This document shows positions 1 to 8,628 of a stretch of 28,412 nt of DNA, piece by piece. Position numbers and translations under genes: made by a program. Position 1 is the stretch's first letter, and each line of letters begins with the position of its first letter. This DNA comes from Ferroplasmaceae archaeon UBA567. Lineage in GTDB: Archaea > Thermoplasmatota > Thermoplasmata > Thermoplasmatales > Thermoplasmataceae. Location of the stretch: NCBI GenBank assembly GCA_002505185.1, contig DAUP01000052.1:1544-29955 (forward strand), in the 5' to 3' direction. The notes under the pieces were generated by a model. The model was not told where the DNA came from and did no database searches. It saw only the letters and a program-made list of their open reading frames with translations.

Positions 1-27
1 TGGGGGTTGATATACTGCAAGGGATAA

Positions 28-33
28 TTTAAA
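28..33 (+). promoter_or_regulatory. Archaeal TATA box of the racemase gene
   Basis: A TTTAAA core in an AT-rich run lies about 25 nt upstream of the ATG at 54, the spacing expected when transcription begins at or next to the start codon. This is what favours that ATG over the GTG at 42. Confidence 0.45.
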
Positions 34-53
34 TTACCTTTGTGGATTTCATT

Positions 54-755
54 ATGGTAATTATGGACATAGAAATAGGTATTATAGGGGGTATGGGTCC
101 AAAGGCAACAAATCAATTCCTGGACCGCGTTGTTGAATTGACAGATACCAAAAAGGATCAGGATCATGTAAGGTATATACTATATAGCGACCCTGAGATA
201 CCAAACAGGATAGACGCGTATTTTTACGGAAAGGAAACCCCTGTTAATGCCATTAACAAAGGTATAGATTTTCTTGAAAAGAATGGAATCAGAACTATAG
301 CAATTCCGTGTAATACAGCCCATATATGGTTTGATAAATTCCATAAAAATGTTGAAGTGCTAAATATGATAGACCTCACAGTAAAAGTTGCACTGGAATC
401 GGGGTACAGGAAACCAGGAATTCTTGCTACCACAGCAACAATTAAATCTGGACTCTATATAGATAGCCTGGCTGCAGCAGGATTACACCCCGTAGTTCCA
501 GAGAAAGAAGACAAGGTTATGGCTGCCGTTCAGGCTGTAAAATTAGGTAATACTGAAGAAGGCAAATCCATTCTGGCCCCCGTAATCAGGGATCTGGAGG
601 CAAATGGCTGTGATTCAATTATTATTGCATGTACTGAGATACCGGTAATACTTAAACAGGAATACACTTGCCTTCCCATAATAGATTCAGATCAGATACT
701 GGCAGAAAAGATAATAATTGCAGCAGGGAAAAAAATAAAGAAACACCATAAATAA
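54..755 (+). CDS. Aspartate/glutamate racemase family protein
   Basis: The protein belongs to the cofactor-independent Asp/Glu racemase superfamily, which inverts amino-acid stereochemistry with two cysteines acting as base and acid. The N-terminal GIIGGMGPKAT motif is followed by the two catalytic cysteine motifs, CNTAH (Cys about residue 86) and ACTEIP (Cys about 193), and both cysteines are present. The length of about 233 residues is normal for the family. The frame can open at a GTG (42) or at ATGs at 54 or 63. I prefer 54 because a TTTAAA box sits about 25 nt upstream, as expected for a leaderless mRNA. It is followed 43 nt later by a PLP decarboxylase with its own TATA-like region. Substrate (aspartate, glutamate or another acid) cannot be read from the sequence; a maleate isomerase-like or hydantoin racemase-like role is less likely given the GGMGP start. 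Confidence 0.85.
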   Translation: MVIMDIEIGIIGGMGPKATNQFLDRVVELTDTKKDQDHVRYILYSDPEIPNRIDAYFYGKETPVNAINKGIDFLEKNGIRTIAIPCNTAHIWFDKFHKNVEVLNMIDLTVKVALESGYRKPGILATTATIKSGLYIDSLAAAGLHPVVPEKEDKVMAAVQAVKLGNTEEGKSILAPVIRDLEANGCDSIIIACTEIPVILKQEYTCLPIIDSDQILAEKIIIAAGKKIKKHHK

Positions 756-798
756 ACTTTTCCGGAAAATTTTTTTAACCTTAACCTTATATTAAATA

Positions 799-2199
799 AT
801 GTTAAAACAGTTTCCTGAAAATGGTTTAAGCTCTGAAAAAATTCACGATGTATTGGATTCCTATGGAAAATACGATATAAAAAACAGCAGAGGCAGATTA
901 TTCACATATTTTTATGACCCAGGAATAAAAGAACTGGATAATCTACAGGACATATTCTTGAAATTTTCAAACAGAAATGGAATGGATTATCATGCTTTCC
1001 CAAGTACCCTAAAACTTGAAAACGATGTTATTGCCATGATGGGCTCACTGTTGAATGGTGATGATAGAACTGCAGGCACATTTACCACTGGAGGTACAGA
1101 GAGCATCATACTAGCAGTAAAAGCGGCAAGGGATACATTCCTGGAAAATCACAACTCGCTTCCGGAGGTTATATTGCCTGTTACAGCTCATCCATCTTTC
1201 AGTAAGGCTGTTGAATATCTTGGAATGCGGGAAAAACGTATACCAGTAAATTCTGAGTACCAGGCAGACATTTCTCTTATGCGGAAGGCTATCACCAAGA
1301 GTACGGCCATGATAGTTGGGTCGGCACCATCATTTCCATACGGTATTATTGATCCCATAAAGGAACTGTCTGATATTGCCCTTGAATATAAATTATGGCT
1401 ACATGTGGATGCATGTGTAGGTGGAATGATCCTTCCATTTTTGAAGAGGCTTGGGAAACAAGTGCCAGAATATGATTTTAAATTGCCCGGAGTTTCCTCT
1501 ATTTCTATTGACCTTCATAAATATGGTTTCACGCCAAAGGGTTCATCGGTGATTCTGTACAGAAACGCGGTACTTCGGAGACATCAGATCTATGTAAATG
1601 CAAGATGGCCAGGGTATCCTATGTCTAACGCAGGAATACAGGCAACTAAATCCGCTGGTCCACTTGCTGGCTCATGGGCAATTATGAACTATCTTGGTTA
1701 CCGTGGTTATACTGAACTGGCAGGCAAAACGCTCACTGCCTACAAAAGGATAACACAGGGAATAAAAAATATAGGCTATGAAATCACGGGGAAACCTGAT
1801 GCCACAATATTCGCATTTCAGGACAATGTTAACAGCATATTTCAAACGGGAGTGAAAATGATTGAAAAAGGATGGTATCCACAAATACAGCCATCTAACA
1901 TAAAATTAGGCCTTCCATCAACAGTACACCTGAATATTTCTCCAGTTCATGTGGAAGTTACAGATGAATTTCTAAGTTCACTGGAAGATATACATACAAA
2001 TCTCTCTGATGACTCTGCAGCTGGTCAGCTTGCCATAGACTCAGCGGATAAAACTGCAGAATACCTCGCACATATGTTAGAAAAACATCCGGAAAACAAA
2101 ACACTGTTCTTTCATATGCTGTATCAACTTGATCCTGGAAAAGGTGAGGAAATATTCCGGAAAATGACAGATAGGGATTTTCATGCTTCAATAGGATAA
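799..2199 (+). CDS. Group II pyridoxal-phosphate-dependent decarboxylase/lyase (sphingosine-1-phosphate lyase-like)
   Basis: This is a fold-type I PLP enzyme of 466 residues. Visible motifs are HAFPS (65-69), FTTGGTESI (95-103) that grips the PLP phosphate, TAHPSFSKA with the ring-stacking His131, HVDAC with Asp204 that contacts the PLP nitrogen, and DLHKYGF with the Schiff-base Lys241. The phrasing resembles the sphingosine-1-phosphate lyase/archaeal amino-acid decarboxylase branch more than bacterial GadB. Archaeal MfnA tyrosine/aspartate decarboxylases are shorter (about 370-390 residues), so I do not use that name. The likely reaction is decarboxylation or a retro-aldol cleavage of an amino acid or amino-phosphate. 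No ribosome-binding site is seen, and AT-rich TATA-like sequence precedes the start. It ends 65 nt from the convergent cysteine synthase gene. Substrate is unknown. Confidence 0.82.
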   Translation: MLKQFPENGLSSEKIHDVLDSYGKYDIKNSRGRLFTYFYDPGIKELDNLQDIFLKFSNRNGMDYHAFPSTLKLENDVIAMMGSLLNGDDRTAGTFTTGGTESIILAVKAARDTFLENHNSLPEVILPVTAHPSFSKAVEYLGMREKRIPVNSEYQADISLMRKAITKSTAMIVGSAPSFPYGIIDPIKELSDIALEYKLWLHVDACVGGMILPFLKRLGKQVPEYDFKLPGVSSISIDLHKYGFTPKGSSVILYRNAVLRRHQIYVNARWPGYPMSNAGIQATKSAGPLAGSWAIMNYLGYRGYTELAGKTLTAYKRITQGIKNIGYEITGKPDATIFAFQDNVNSIFQTGVKMIEKGWYPQIQPSNIKLGLPSTVHLNISPVHVEVTDEFLSSLEDIHTNLSDDSAAGQLAIDSADKTAEYLAHMLEKHPENKTLFFHMLYQLDPGKGEEIFRKMTDRDFHASIG

Positions 2200-2264
2200 T
2201 ATCCATATCTGAGATTTTTACTGTATTCACACTTTTTGGAAGTCCCTAAATTTTAGATTGATTT

Positions 2265-3224
2265 TCAATCGTCAAATTTATAGAGGTCAGAGGAAAGATA
2301 TTTCAGACCAGTATCAGGAAGAATGGTTACGACTATGGAACCTCTCTTCATTGAGTCATCCAGCTTCATAGCCGCTGCTACATTTGCCCCACCAGAATAT
2401 CCTGTAAATAAACCCTCCTTAGCAGCGAGATACCTTGCAACGTTTATGGCTTCATCATCTGTAACACTGAGGTATCCATCGACTAGAGATTCATCCCAGT
2501 ATGGTGGTTTCACAGCGTGTCCTCCTCCTTGAATCTTGTGCCTTGTGGTTATGACAGGTTTTCCAGCCAGAAATTGTGCTGACTCAGGCTCCACAGGATA
2601 GCACTTTATATCCTTCCTGAATTTCTTCAGTGCACTGGATATTCCCACAAATGTTCCTCCAGTGCCAATGTAAGCCACAAAAGCGTCTATATTTCCGTCT
2701 GTCTGTTTTATTATTTCACTCCCAGTTGTGTATTCGTGCACAAGATAATTTACAGGATTAATATACTGGTTTGGCCTGTACGCCTGTAGTTTTTCAGTCA
2801 GTTCATCAGTTTTTCTTTCGACAGCTTCATTATCCTTTCTGGATACTGTATCCGTGTCTTCGCCAGGTTGCTGTGGAACCAGTACTACCTCGGCACCCAG
2901 TGCTTTAAGCATCTGTGCCTTTTCCATTGAATTTCCAGCAGACATGACGGTGACAAAATGATATCCCTTAACAGCACAGGCAATTGCAAGTCCCGTTCCG
3001 GTGTTCCCTGAAGTTTTCTCGATAACGGTATCGCCTTTATTTATTATGCCTTTCCGCTCTGCATCTTCAATCATCCCAATTGCTATTCTGTCCTTAATGC
3101 TAAAACTAGGGTTATAATACTCTAGCTTCACATAAATCTCTATGTTTCTGCAGCCCGTCCTGTTTAGCCGTACCATCGGTGTGTTGCCAATGGCGCTCAG
3201 GATGCTTGCTTTCACATCATCCAT
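2265..3224 (-). CDS. Cysteine synthase-type PLP enzyme (CysK/CBS family)
   Basis: The enzyme is a fold-type II PLP protein that would build cysteine from an activated serine and sulfide by beta-replacement. It has the NTPMVRLNR opening (14-22), PSFSIKDR with the Schiff-base Lys44, the substrate loop TSGNTG (71-76), and a glycine-rich phosphate-binding loop GTGGT in the middle. At 319 residues it matches O-acetylserine sulfhydrylase length and lacks the CBS domain pair of cystathionine beta-synthase; it is also shorter than the archaeal O-phosphoserine sulfhydrylases (about 389 residues). The donor (O-acetylserine, O-phosphoserine or another) is not determined. It is convergent with the decarboxylase upstream in the window. 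A TTAAAT-like box about 30 nt upstream suggests a leaderless start at 3224. Confidence is high for family, lower for exact substrate. Confidence 0.87.
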   Translation of the reverse strand: MDDVKASILSAIGNTPMVRLNRTGCRNIEIYVKLEYYNPSFSIKDRIAIGMIEDAERKGIINKGDTVIEKTSGNTGTGLAIACAVKGYHFVTVMSAGNSMEKAQMLKALGAEVVLVPQQPGEDTDTVSRKDNEAVERKTDELTEKLQAYRPNQYINPVNYLVHEYTTGSEIIKQTDGNIDAFVAYIGTGGTFVGISSALKKFRKDIKCYPVEPESAQFLAGKPVITTRHKIQGGGHAVKPPYWDESLVDGYLSVTDDEAINVARYLAAKEGLFTGYSGGANVAAAMKLDDSMKRGSIVVTILPDTGLKYLSSDLYKFDD

Positions 3225-3299
3225 ATAAATCTATTATTGATATGGTTTTACTATTTAACATATACCTCATTAAGGCCTGTTGACGTTGAATGTCTAAAT

Positions 3300-3702
3300 A
3301 GTTGAATATCAAAAATTTACACCTAAATGAGCAAGAAAGTAACTGAGCTTGCTATTTGTATGAATTGCGAAACGACTATATTGATCCATGAAATGAGAGT
3401 CAGAAAAGAATCCATTGGATAAGTCCTCAAAAATGGCATGATGGAGATTTCTTCTGTAAAATCCTCTATAAGAGGTTGTGAACGCCTCTGTGTTTCTGTT
3501 AGGCATAATACAGGTAAAGGTGTATTTTAATTGCACGTAGACAGGGATGCGTGCAAGGGGAGCACTGATACCCCTAAAGAGGCAACACCGTAACCGGCAG
3601 GGACCTTAAGACTTGGTAATAAGTTCTTGCGAAACTATCTGGATCGTGATGAATAAAAGCGAAGCAAAAGTTATAACCCCCTTTAGGATGGAGAGTATGT
3701 CA
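3300..3702 (+). mobile_element. Decayed right end of an IS200/IS605 element, with tnpB 3' relic and omega-RNA-like stem-loops
   Basis: No intact gene fits this stretch. Its right edge, CCCCCTTTAGGATGG followed by GAGTATGTCA (about 3677-3702), resembles the CCC..TTTAGG..GGG hairpin plus terminal TCA that ends many archaeal IS200/IS605 elements. Just upstream, on +, a frame at 3540-3593 reads DRDACKGSTDTPKEATP then stop, like a tnpB C-terminus after the zinc finger. Three consecutive stem-loops follow: arms 3531-3537/3550-3556, 3556-3560/3571-3575 and 3608-3614/3621-3628. This is the place where the guide (omega/re) RNA of TnpB lies. Upstream frames are full of stops, so the transposon is dead. 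The left boundary is uncertain. The 75-residue antisense reading frame at 3309-3536 is not considered real. Confidence 0.5.
3531..3702 (+). ncRNA. Possible relic of a TnpB-associated omega (re) RNA
   Basis: The segment holds three short perfect or near-perfect stems in series and ends at the inferred IS right end, as omega-RNA scaffolds do. No intact tnpB is linked to it in the window. Whether it is transcribed is unknown; if an intact TnpB elsewhere in the genome shares this scaffold, the sequence past 3702, inside the cyclodeaminase gene, would be its guide. Confidence 0.3.
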
Positions 3703-4582
3703 GCAAACCCATATTTTTCAATACAACATATCCTGCTGCAATATCTTCAAGGCCTATACCCATTGATTTAAATATTGTTTTGTTTCCCTTGTATTTGTCT
3801 TTGTTAACTATATAATCCTTGAACTCTACAATTTTATTTTTATCCTTTACACCCATGATTTCAGCAGACTCTTTCATTGCCTGTTCCAGATTTTCTACTA
3901 TTATTCTATCCGAATTGTCCAGTACGTCTGGAGCAACCTCCCTTCTTATTGGAAAATTGGAACCTGCCAGATTGATATGGTAACTGTCAGGAAGGAGGTT
4001 ATAGTTGAAAATAGGGGAGTTGCTGTTTGTTATGGTGGTAATCACGTCAGATTCCTTAAGGACATCTAGTGAAGCTGATGGCTCTATTCCAAATTTGTCA
4101 GCGAATGCCTTTGAATGTGATTGATTTCTGGAATAGACATATGCATGTTTTAAATTGAAAATTTGTTTCATTGCGAGAAACTGGGATTCAGCCTGAAATC
4201 CCGATCCTATGAGAGTAAAATTTATGTTTTTCTCCTTTATAATTTCAGAAGTTGCCATGGCAGTAAGTGCACCGGTTCTTATCTGGCCAAGTGCATTTGC
4301 TTCCAGTATGTAGAGATCTTCGGGTCTTTCCGTATTAAATATTATTACAACAAAATGTATGCCAGAGGGTCCGGAATAATAGGTTTTGAGCCCTGCCAGA
4401 TGTCTGTCAGCGTAAAACCCTGGCATTGTGTTAAGTATATTGTTATTTTTCATTATCCTGTCCCTTGAGTGGGTATCTGACATGCCTTTTCCATAGGATA
4501 TAAATGCCTTTCTTAATTCCTCTATGCATTCACCCATTTTTAAATTAGATTTTACTTCGCTTTCTGTTATGTAGGTTATCAT
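3683..4582 (-). CDS. Ornithine cyclodeaminase/mu-crystallin (archaeal alanine dehydrogenase) family protein
   Basis: The 299-residue protein is an NAD(P)-dependent enzyme of the ornithine cyclodeaminase/mu-crystallin family, which includes archaeal alanine dehydrogenase, ornithine cyclodeaminase and ketimine reductases. It has the substrate-side Lys66 in LAGLKTYYS, RTGA (102-105) leading into the Rossmann fold, and the dinucleotide loop GSGFQA (126-131). The C-terminal FKSMGIGLEDIAAG motif is present, so the catalytic fold is complete although the chain is somewhat shorter than the usual 320-330. The last residues, LTYSPS and the stop, are read from the right end of an IS605 relic, so the native C-terminus has been replaced. 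A CTTATAA box about 26 nt upstream indicates a leaderless start. Two inverted repeats lie farther upstream. The exact reaction cannot be assigned. Confidence 0.83.
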   Translation of the reverse strand: MITYITESEVKSNLKMGECIEELRKAFISYGKGMSDTHSRDRIMKNNNILNTMPGFYADRHLAGLKTYYSGPSGIHFVVIIFNTERPEDLYILEANALGQIRTGALTAMATSEIIKEKNINFTLIGSGFQAESQFLAMKQIFNLKHAYVYSRNQSHSKAFADKFGIEPSASLDVLKESDVITTITNSNSPIFNYNLLPDSYHINLAGSNFPIRREVAPDVLDNSDRIIVENLEQAMKESAEIMGVKDKNKIVEFKDYIVNKDKYKGNKTIFKSMGIGLEDIAAGYVVLKNMGLLTYSPS

Positions 4583-4604
4583 AATTTTTCTATTGTAAAC
4601 AATG

Positions 4605-4611
4605 TTATAAG
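4605..4611 (-). promoter_or_regulatory. TATA box of the cyclodeaminase-family gene
   Basis: On the minus strand CTTATAA lies about 26 nt before the ATG at 4582, consistent with a leaderless transcript. Confidence 0.4.
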
Positions 4612-4682
4612 ATTTTTGCAGGGAATGAATTGGAACCTTTGTTTATATTATACAAGATAATGTCAGTATTCCTTAAGCTTTT

Positions 4683-4699
4683 CCATAACGGCGTTATGG
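4683..4699. promoter_or_regulatory. Perfect inverted repeat, operator-like (CCATAAC-3 nt-GTTATGG)
   Basis: Seven-base arms surround GGC, giving a 17-bp dyad about 100 nt upstream of the cyclodeaminase start and 103 nt past the permease stop. It has no adjacent T-run, so a regulator-binding site is at least as likely as a terminator. Regulator unknown. Confidence 0.35.
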
Positions 4700-4721
4700 T
4701 TAAAATCATTATATAAGATTG

Positions 4722-4739
4722 CATAATTTTTTAATTATG
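4722..4739. repeat. AT-rich perfect inverted repeat (CATAATT-4 nt-AATTATG)
   Basis: Seven-base arms around TTTT, located between the two minus-strand genes and 22 nt from the operator-like dyad at 4683. It could be part of the same regulatory region or a weak terminator of the permease transcript. Confidence 0.3.
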
Positions 4740-4801
4740 TTATATAATAGCATAAATTTATTAGCCTTAAACATTTATAAAGTTAAATGAAAAATCTTAT
4801 T

Positions 4802-6451
4802 TTATTCCTGACTTTCACTCCATTCTGCCTCGCCTTTTTTTGAATAAAGTTCTTCTGTGAAATCTTTGTGTATGAACTGTTTTTTAAATCCTGACAGTAC
4901 TCCAAGTGGATATATTACAAAGAGTCCAACAACAAATGTTATTAGTGTTCCTTCCATGTATGTGAAAAATTGAGGAAATACTGCAGATGTTAATCCGTCA
5001 TGACTGGTGGCTACCATAAAGGTGGCAAATCCTATAAAGAAAACATACCACAGTGCATTTTTTGCGCCTATCTTTACCTTTGATAATATTCCAAATAGTA
5101 CCGCTCCTGCAGCTATGAGTATTACGGCATATGGCTCTGATGGCCACCCTGTCCAGAACACAATTAGGGCTGAACCCGCTGTTGCCAGTGGGGCTATAAT
5201 GTTCATTCCCCTTACCATGTCCTCCTTTTTTGTTATACCCTGTCTTCTGGTAACCATTAGGGCTATGGGATTGGTGATTAGACCTATATATCCTGCAGCT
5301 GTCGCATCATCTATGAATGTATATATACTTGGAACCGGTGCTGTCACGAAAACAAGTGCCACTCCTACCACAGCGAACACAATAAGGGACCATAATGGTA
5401 TAGAATGTTTCTCCTCTATGCTTTTTAACTTGCTAGAAACATAACCTGACCTTGCCATTGAAAATAATACTCTTGTTCCAGAACCTAAATATATATAAGC
5501 TGTAACAAAAGGTGTGAGCACTCCAGTTATAACAGCCGCAAGAAATATAAATGGAAAGGGTCTTGACAGTATAAAGAATGGGTTATCTCCGTGGAATGCT
5601 GCCTGTACACCCAGAAAATTGCCTGGCAAAACTCCAATCAGTGACCAGTTTGTTCCCATTGTAATGGCAAATGCGACACTTATGTATATTAGAGTTTCAA
5701 ATAGAAGAACCATTCCAATTGCCCTTGGCATTTTGCTCCTGTTATTTGTTTCTTCCGCAAGGTCTGGAATTACCCTGATAGCTCCAAAGTCGTACATGGC
5801 ATATGGCATTATGGAGAATAAGGGAACTGCTACACCATATGGTGCGAATCCGTATTTGTAAAAATTAGCGTAGTCAAATGCAAAGAATATAAGGCCAAGG
5901 GACATAGACATGTAAAAGAATATTTTAACAGCGCCTGTATATAGAGATGATCGTCCAAATTCCTTTATCCCGTAATAATTAAATGGAATCAGTCCCAACA
6001 TCAGTGCAAGTCCAACTACAACCCCGATAAATGTCGGAGCACCGCTTGGTGCAAGAAAGATTGGGTCAAAATAGTTAATGCCAGCTATTATTGAAATAAC
6101 CTCAATTGGCGGGATAAACAAATACCATATTATATCCGACATGGCATTAATAATATTTGTCCACCTTCCATGTGTGTAAATTGAATATCTCGTTGGTCCT
6201 CCAGCCTCTGGATACGTAACTCCCAATTCCATATAGGTCAAACCTATAAGCGAATATATTGCAGCTCCCAAGATAAAAGCCAGAATTGCTTCCGGACCTG
6301 CTATTGTTATCATGGCTACAGTACCAAATAAAGCTCCATTACCAAACGCACCTACTAGACCAACCATAACCATTTGGTTAAATGTTAGGTCTTTTTTAAG
6401 TTTGGGTTTTCGTTTTATTATATTATGTTTTATAGTATTTCTAGCTTCCAT
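4802..6451 (-). CDS. APC superfamily amino-acid permease
   Basis: A 549-residue polytopic membrane protein with about 12 hydrophobic segments. The N-terminus is basic and cytoplasmic (residues 1-22), followed by a first helix region with GLVGAFGNGALFG that matches the glycine-rich start of APC transporters, then YMELGVTYPEAGGPTRYS, the typical family signature after helix 2. The length fits the archaeal permease subgroup. It would import or exchange amino acids across the cytoplasmic membrane; specificity cannot be read from the sequence. Neighbouring racemase, PLP decarboxylase and cyclodeaminase genes make amino-acid use as nutrient a reasonable setting. A TATTAAATA box about 28 nt upstream supports a leaderless start at 6451. 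It does not share an operon with the gene at 3683-4582, since 219 bp with a separate promoter lie between. Confidence 0.88.
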   Translation of the reverse strand: MEARNTIKHNIIKRKPKLKKDLTFNQMVMVGLVGAFGNGALFGTVAMITIAGPEAILAFILGAAIYSLIGLTYMELGVTYPEAGGPTRYSIYTHGRWTNIINAMSDIIWYLFIPPIEVISIIAGINYFDPIFLAPSGAPTFIGVVVGLALMLGLIPFNYYGIKEFGRSSLYTGAVKIFFYMSMSLGLIFFAFDYANFYKYGFAPYGVAVPLFSIMPYAMYDFGAIRVIPDLAEETNNRSKMPRAIGMVLLFETLIYISVAFAITMGTNWSLIGVLPGNFLGVQAAFHGDNPFFILSRPFPFIFLAAVITGVLTPFVTAYIYLGSGTRVLFSMARSGYVSSKLKSIEEKHSIPLWSLIVFAVVGVALVFVTAPVPSIYTFIDDATAAGYIGLITNPIALMVTRRQGITKKEDMVRGMNIIAPLATAGSALIVFWTGWPSEPYAVILIAAGAVLFGILSKVKIGAKNALWYVFFIGFATFMVATSHDGLTSAVFPQFFTYMEGTLITFVVGLFVIYPLGVLSGFKKQFIHKDFTEELYSKKGEAEWSESQE

Positions 6452-6597
6452 AACAGTGTCTTATTACCTCATGATATTTAATATGTATGAGAAAATTATT
6501 TATATTTGAGTGGAATTAATTAATTATCCATTATAAATGAGACAAATATAAAAATAATAGAAATTAAATAGAATTATAATTTTTTAATCAGTGGGTG

Positions 6598-8628
6598 TTA
6601 ATATCCTTGCTGATAAATGGACATTTCCTTTATGCTATTACTACTATAAATTCCATTAAAACTATATATCACGCCAATATACAATTTTGTTGTATTAACG
6701 TTAAATGTCAGTTTATTACCGTTAACCCTGTATAATGTTGAATTAATATGTTCAACAGTTATTTTTCCATTATTAGCAAAAATCGTAATATTAATTCCAG
6801 ATGATGGAATTTTATAACTGTTATTCAGTAAAATGGATATGCTGTAATTTCCGGGGAGGAAATATGTGGTATTTCCAGAGTAAATATTTGCACCGGTATT
6901 TTCAAGGTTCTGAAAACTGGAGATAGAGTTATTTGGAACTGGGCCAAATAATGTGCCATTCCTTTCTATAAATTGTTTTGTGCTGTATGATAAGTTAAAT
7001 GGCTTATATATTATTGGATTTCCAGAGTAATTAAGTTCAAGTGCTATTATGCCGCATCCCTCTGCAAAAATTCCATAAGAACCGCTGTTCATATAATCTG
7101 AAGCCAGATTGGCAAGTGAAATATTGTAACTATTTTTGATATAAGTCTGGCTATCATTGAAATTAGCTATGAGGTACTTAAAATGCTGACTTGGTGAAGA
7201 TATGTTATTATATGGGAATGCCGTTGCGTTCATGTCCTTATAAAAAATGGGAAATATATTATTACCGGTAACCAGAGATGAATTCACATTTATATTTTCT
7301 TCTATGGCGTATATGATCTTGTTCCGGTTTCCTGTATGGCCATTGGATTCATTGATCATATTATGTATTCCTGAGGGCTCTATGGATAATGGAGATATTG
7401 GAGATATAATAATAAATGCAGCAATTGCAAATGTAGTAATGGCAATCATAGTATTTCTAAGGTTGCGGTACGCCCTTTTACTTTTCTTTTCCATGGAAGG
7501 CTTGATTTCCATCATTTTGGATATTCCAAATACACCTGCAATGAACACTATGGGAATAAACATCATGGAATACTGAAAACCCATAAAATAATAGGGTATA
7601 TATGAGGATGTCATAGCGTATACAAGATATGGAATAGCTGGAAGTAACCCTATAATAAACCGGTAAAATGCAAAGTCAACTGCCATAAATGCGAGGAGAA
7701 GGAAAAGAAGTTTTATCTTGTAATTGGACAGAAGATATTTTATGAACATGTAAGGGTGAAATAATAGGATTACAAGAAGGCCGAATATGCTTTTGGTTGC
7801 AACACCAGATGCACCACTGACAAAAAGGGCAATATTCTGGCTATGTGCGATATCACCCTTGAGATACCCAGCTACCGTATAATACATTAACATTACAATT
7901 AGACCAGCAAGGAATAAATATGTGAGATTTTTTATTCTTATATGGGTTTCCTTCAAATAATACCGTGAAATTAGAACTTCCATTAACAATGTCATTGCAG
8001 CAATGAACACGAAAGATGAATGAAGGCTGACTATAAGGGCAAGGAATAATATATTTAATAGAATCCTTTTTTTGAGATAGAAATAAATCGATATAAAATA
8101 AAAAAACGGGAGAAAAATCATTAAATGGAAATCAAAATATATGGGGCTTTCAGTAAGGGGAGAAAGAAGAAATGCTATCGCAACTATGAATGCATAAAGT
8201 TGTGGGTTTTTCGCACTTTTAGGATATTTTTCCTTCATGTTTGAAAATATGTGAAGAGATATATAGTAAAGTGGAACTGAAGCAAAACTAATAAATACAG
8301 CCTGGATTACAAGAAGAGTGTAAGGGCTTGGATATATATAAAAGAATGGAACCAGCAGGAACATGAACGGTGAAAAGTGCTCTGCTAAATAACTCTCACC
8401 CAACAAACTTGTATAGAACAGTTGCCCGTGTATTGAAGAATAAAAAGCCTGGGAATATAATCCGAGATCCCAGGCATATGCATTTATTGTATAAGCTTTT
8501 AATATGGAATAAAATGAAAATAAAATAGCAAATAAGGCAGATATGAAAATAAGTATATTGCTGTATTTTATTGTTTTTCTATCCCCAAATACCCTCCCTT
8601 TTAGAATAGATAGCCATTTCCAATTCAT
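6598..8628 (-). CDS. DUF2079 family multi-spanning membrane protein
   Basis: A 676-residue protein. After a cytoplasmic N-terminus and a first helix (about 24-46) comes the DUF2079 signature: WDLGLYSQAFYSS, then GESYLAEHFSPFMFLLVPFF, then IQAVFISFASVPLYYISL. About ten further hydrophobic segments fill residues 130-420, and the last 250 residues form a hydrophilic, Asn-rich region with many N-x-S/T sequons that probably faces outside. DUF2079 proteins are thought to have a GT-C-like fold; the Asp near the first loop resembles the GT-C catalytic position. A role in surface glycan or lipid-linked sugar transfer fits the flippase and glycosyltransferase that follow, but this is inference. The base composition is markedly AT-rich. 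The start codon lies inside a 16-bp palindrome. Confidence 0.8.
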   Translation of the reverse strand: MNWKWLSILKGRVFGDRKTIKYSNILIFISALFAILFSFYSILKAYTINAYAWDLGLYSQAFYSSIHGQLFYTSLLGESYLAEHFSPFMFLLVPFFYIYPSPYTLLVIQAVFISFASVPLYYISLHIFSNMKEKYPKSAKNPQLYAFIVAIAFLLSPLTESPIYFDFHLMIFLPFFYFISIYFYLKKRILLNILFLALIVSLHSSFVFIAAMTLLMEVLISRYYLKETHIRIKNLTYLFLAGLIVMLMYYTVAGYLKGDIAHSQNIALFVSGASGVATKSIFGLLVILLFHPYMFIKYLLSNYKIKLLFLLLAFMAVDFAFYRFIIGLLPAIPYLVYAMTSSYIPYYFMGFQYSMMFIPIVFIAGVFGISKMMEIKPSMEKKSKRAYRNLRNTMIAITTFAIAAFIIISPISPLSIEPSGIHNMINESNGHTGNRNKIIYAIEENINVNSSLVTGNNIFPIFYKDMNATAFPYNNISSPSQHFKYLIANFNDSQTYIKNSYNISLANLASDYMNSGSYGIFAEGCGIIALELNYSGNPIIYKPFNLSYSTKQFIERNGTLFGPVPNNSISSFQNLENTGANIYSGNTTYFLPGNYSISILLNNSYKIPSSGINITIFANNGKITVEHINSTLYRVNGNKLTFNVNTTKLYIGVIYSFNGIYSSNSIKEMSIYQQGY

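Noticed and set aside
2256..2270. Small GATTGA/TCAATC hairpin between convergent genes as a terminator
   Set aside because: It overlaps the coding end of the cysteine synthase gene and has no clean T-run, so it is not a confident terminator.
3309..3536. A 75-residue minus-strand open frame
   Set aside because: It is antisense to the IS605 relic, has no family features and ends in the stem-loop region.
5007..5861. Long antisense frames of 145 and 115 residues inside the permease gene
   Set aside because: They mirror the low-complexity hydrophobic codons of the permease on the other strand and show no motif.
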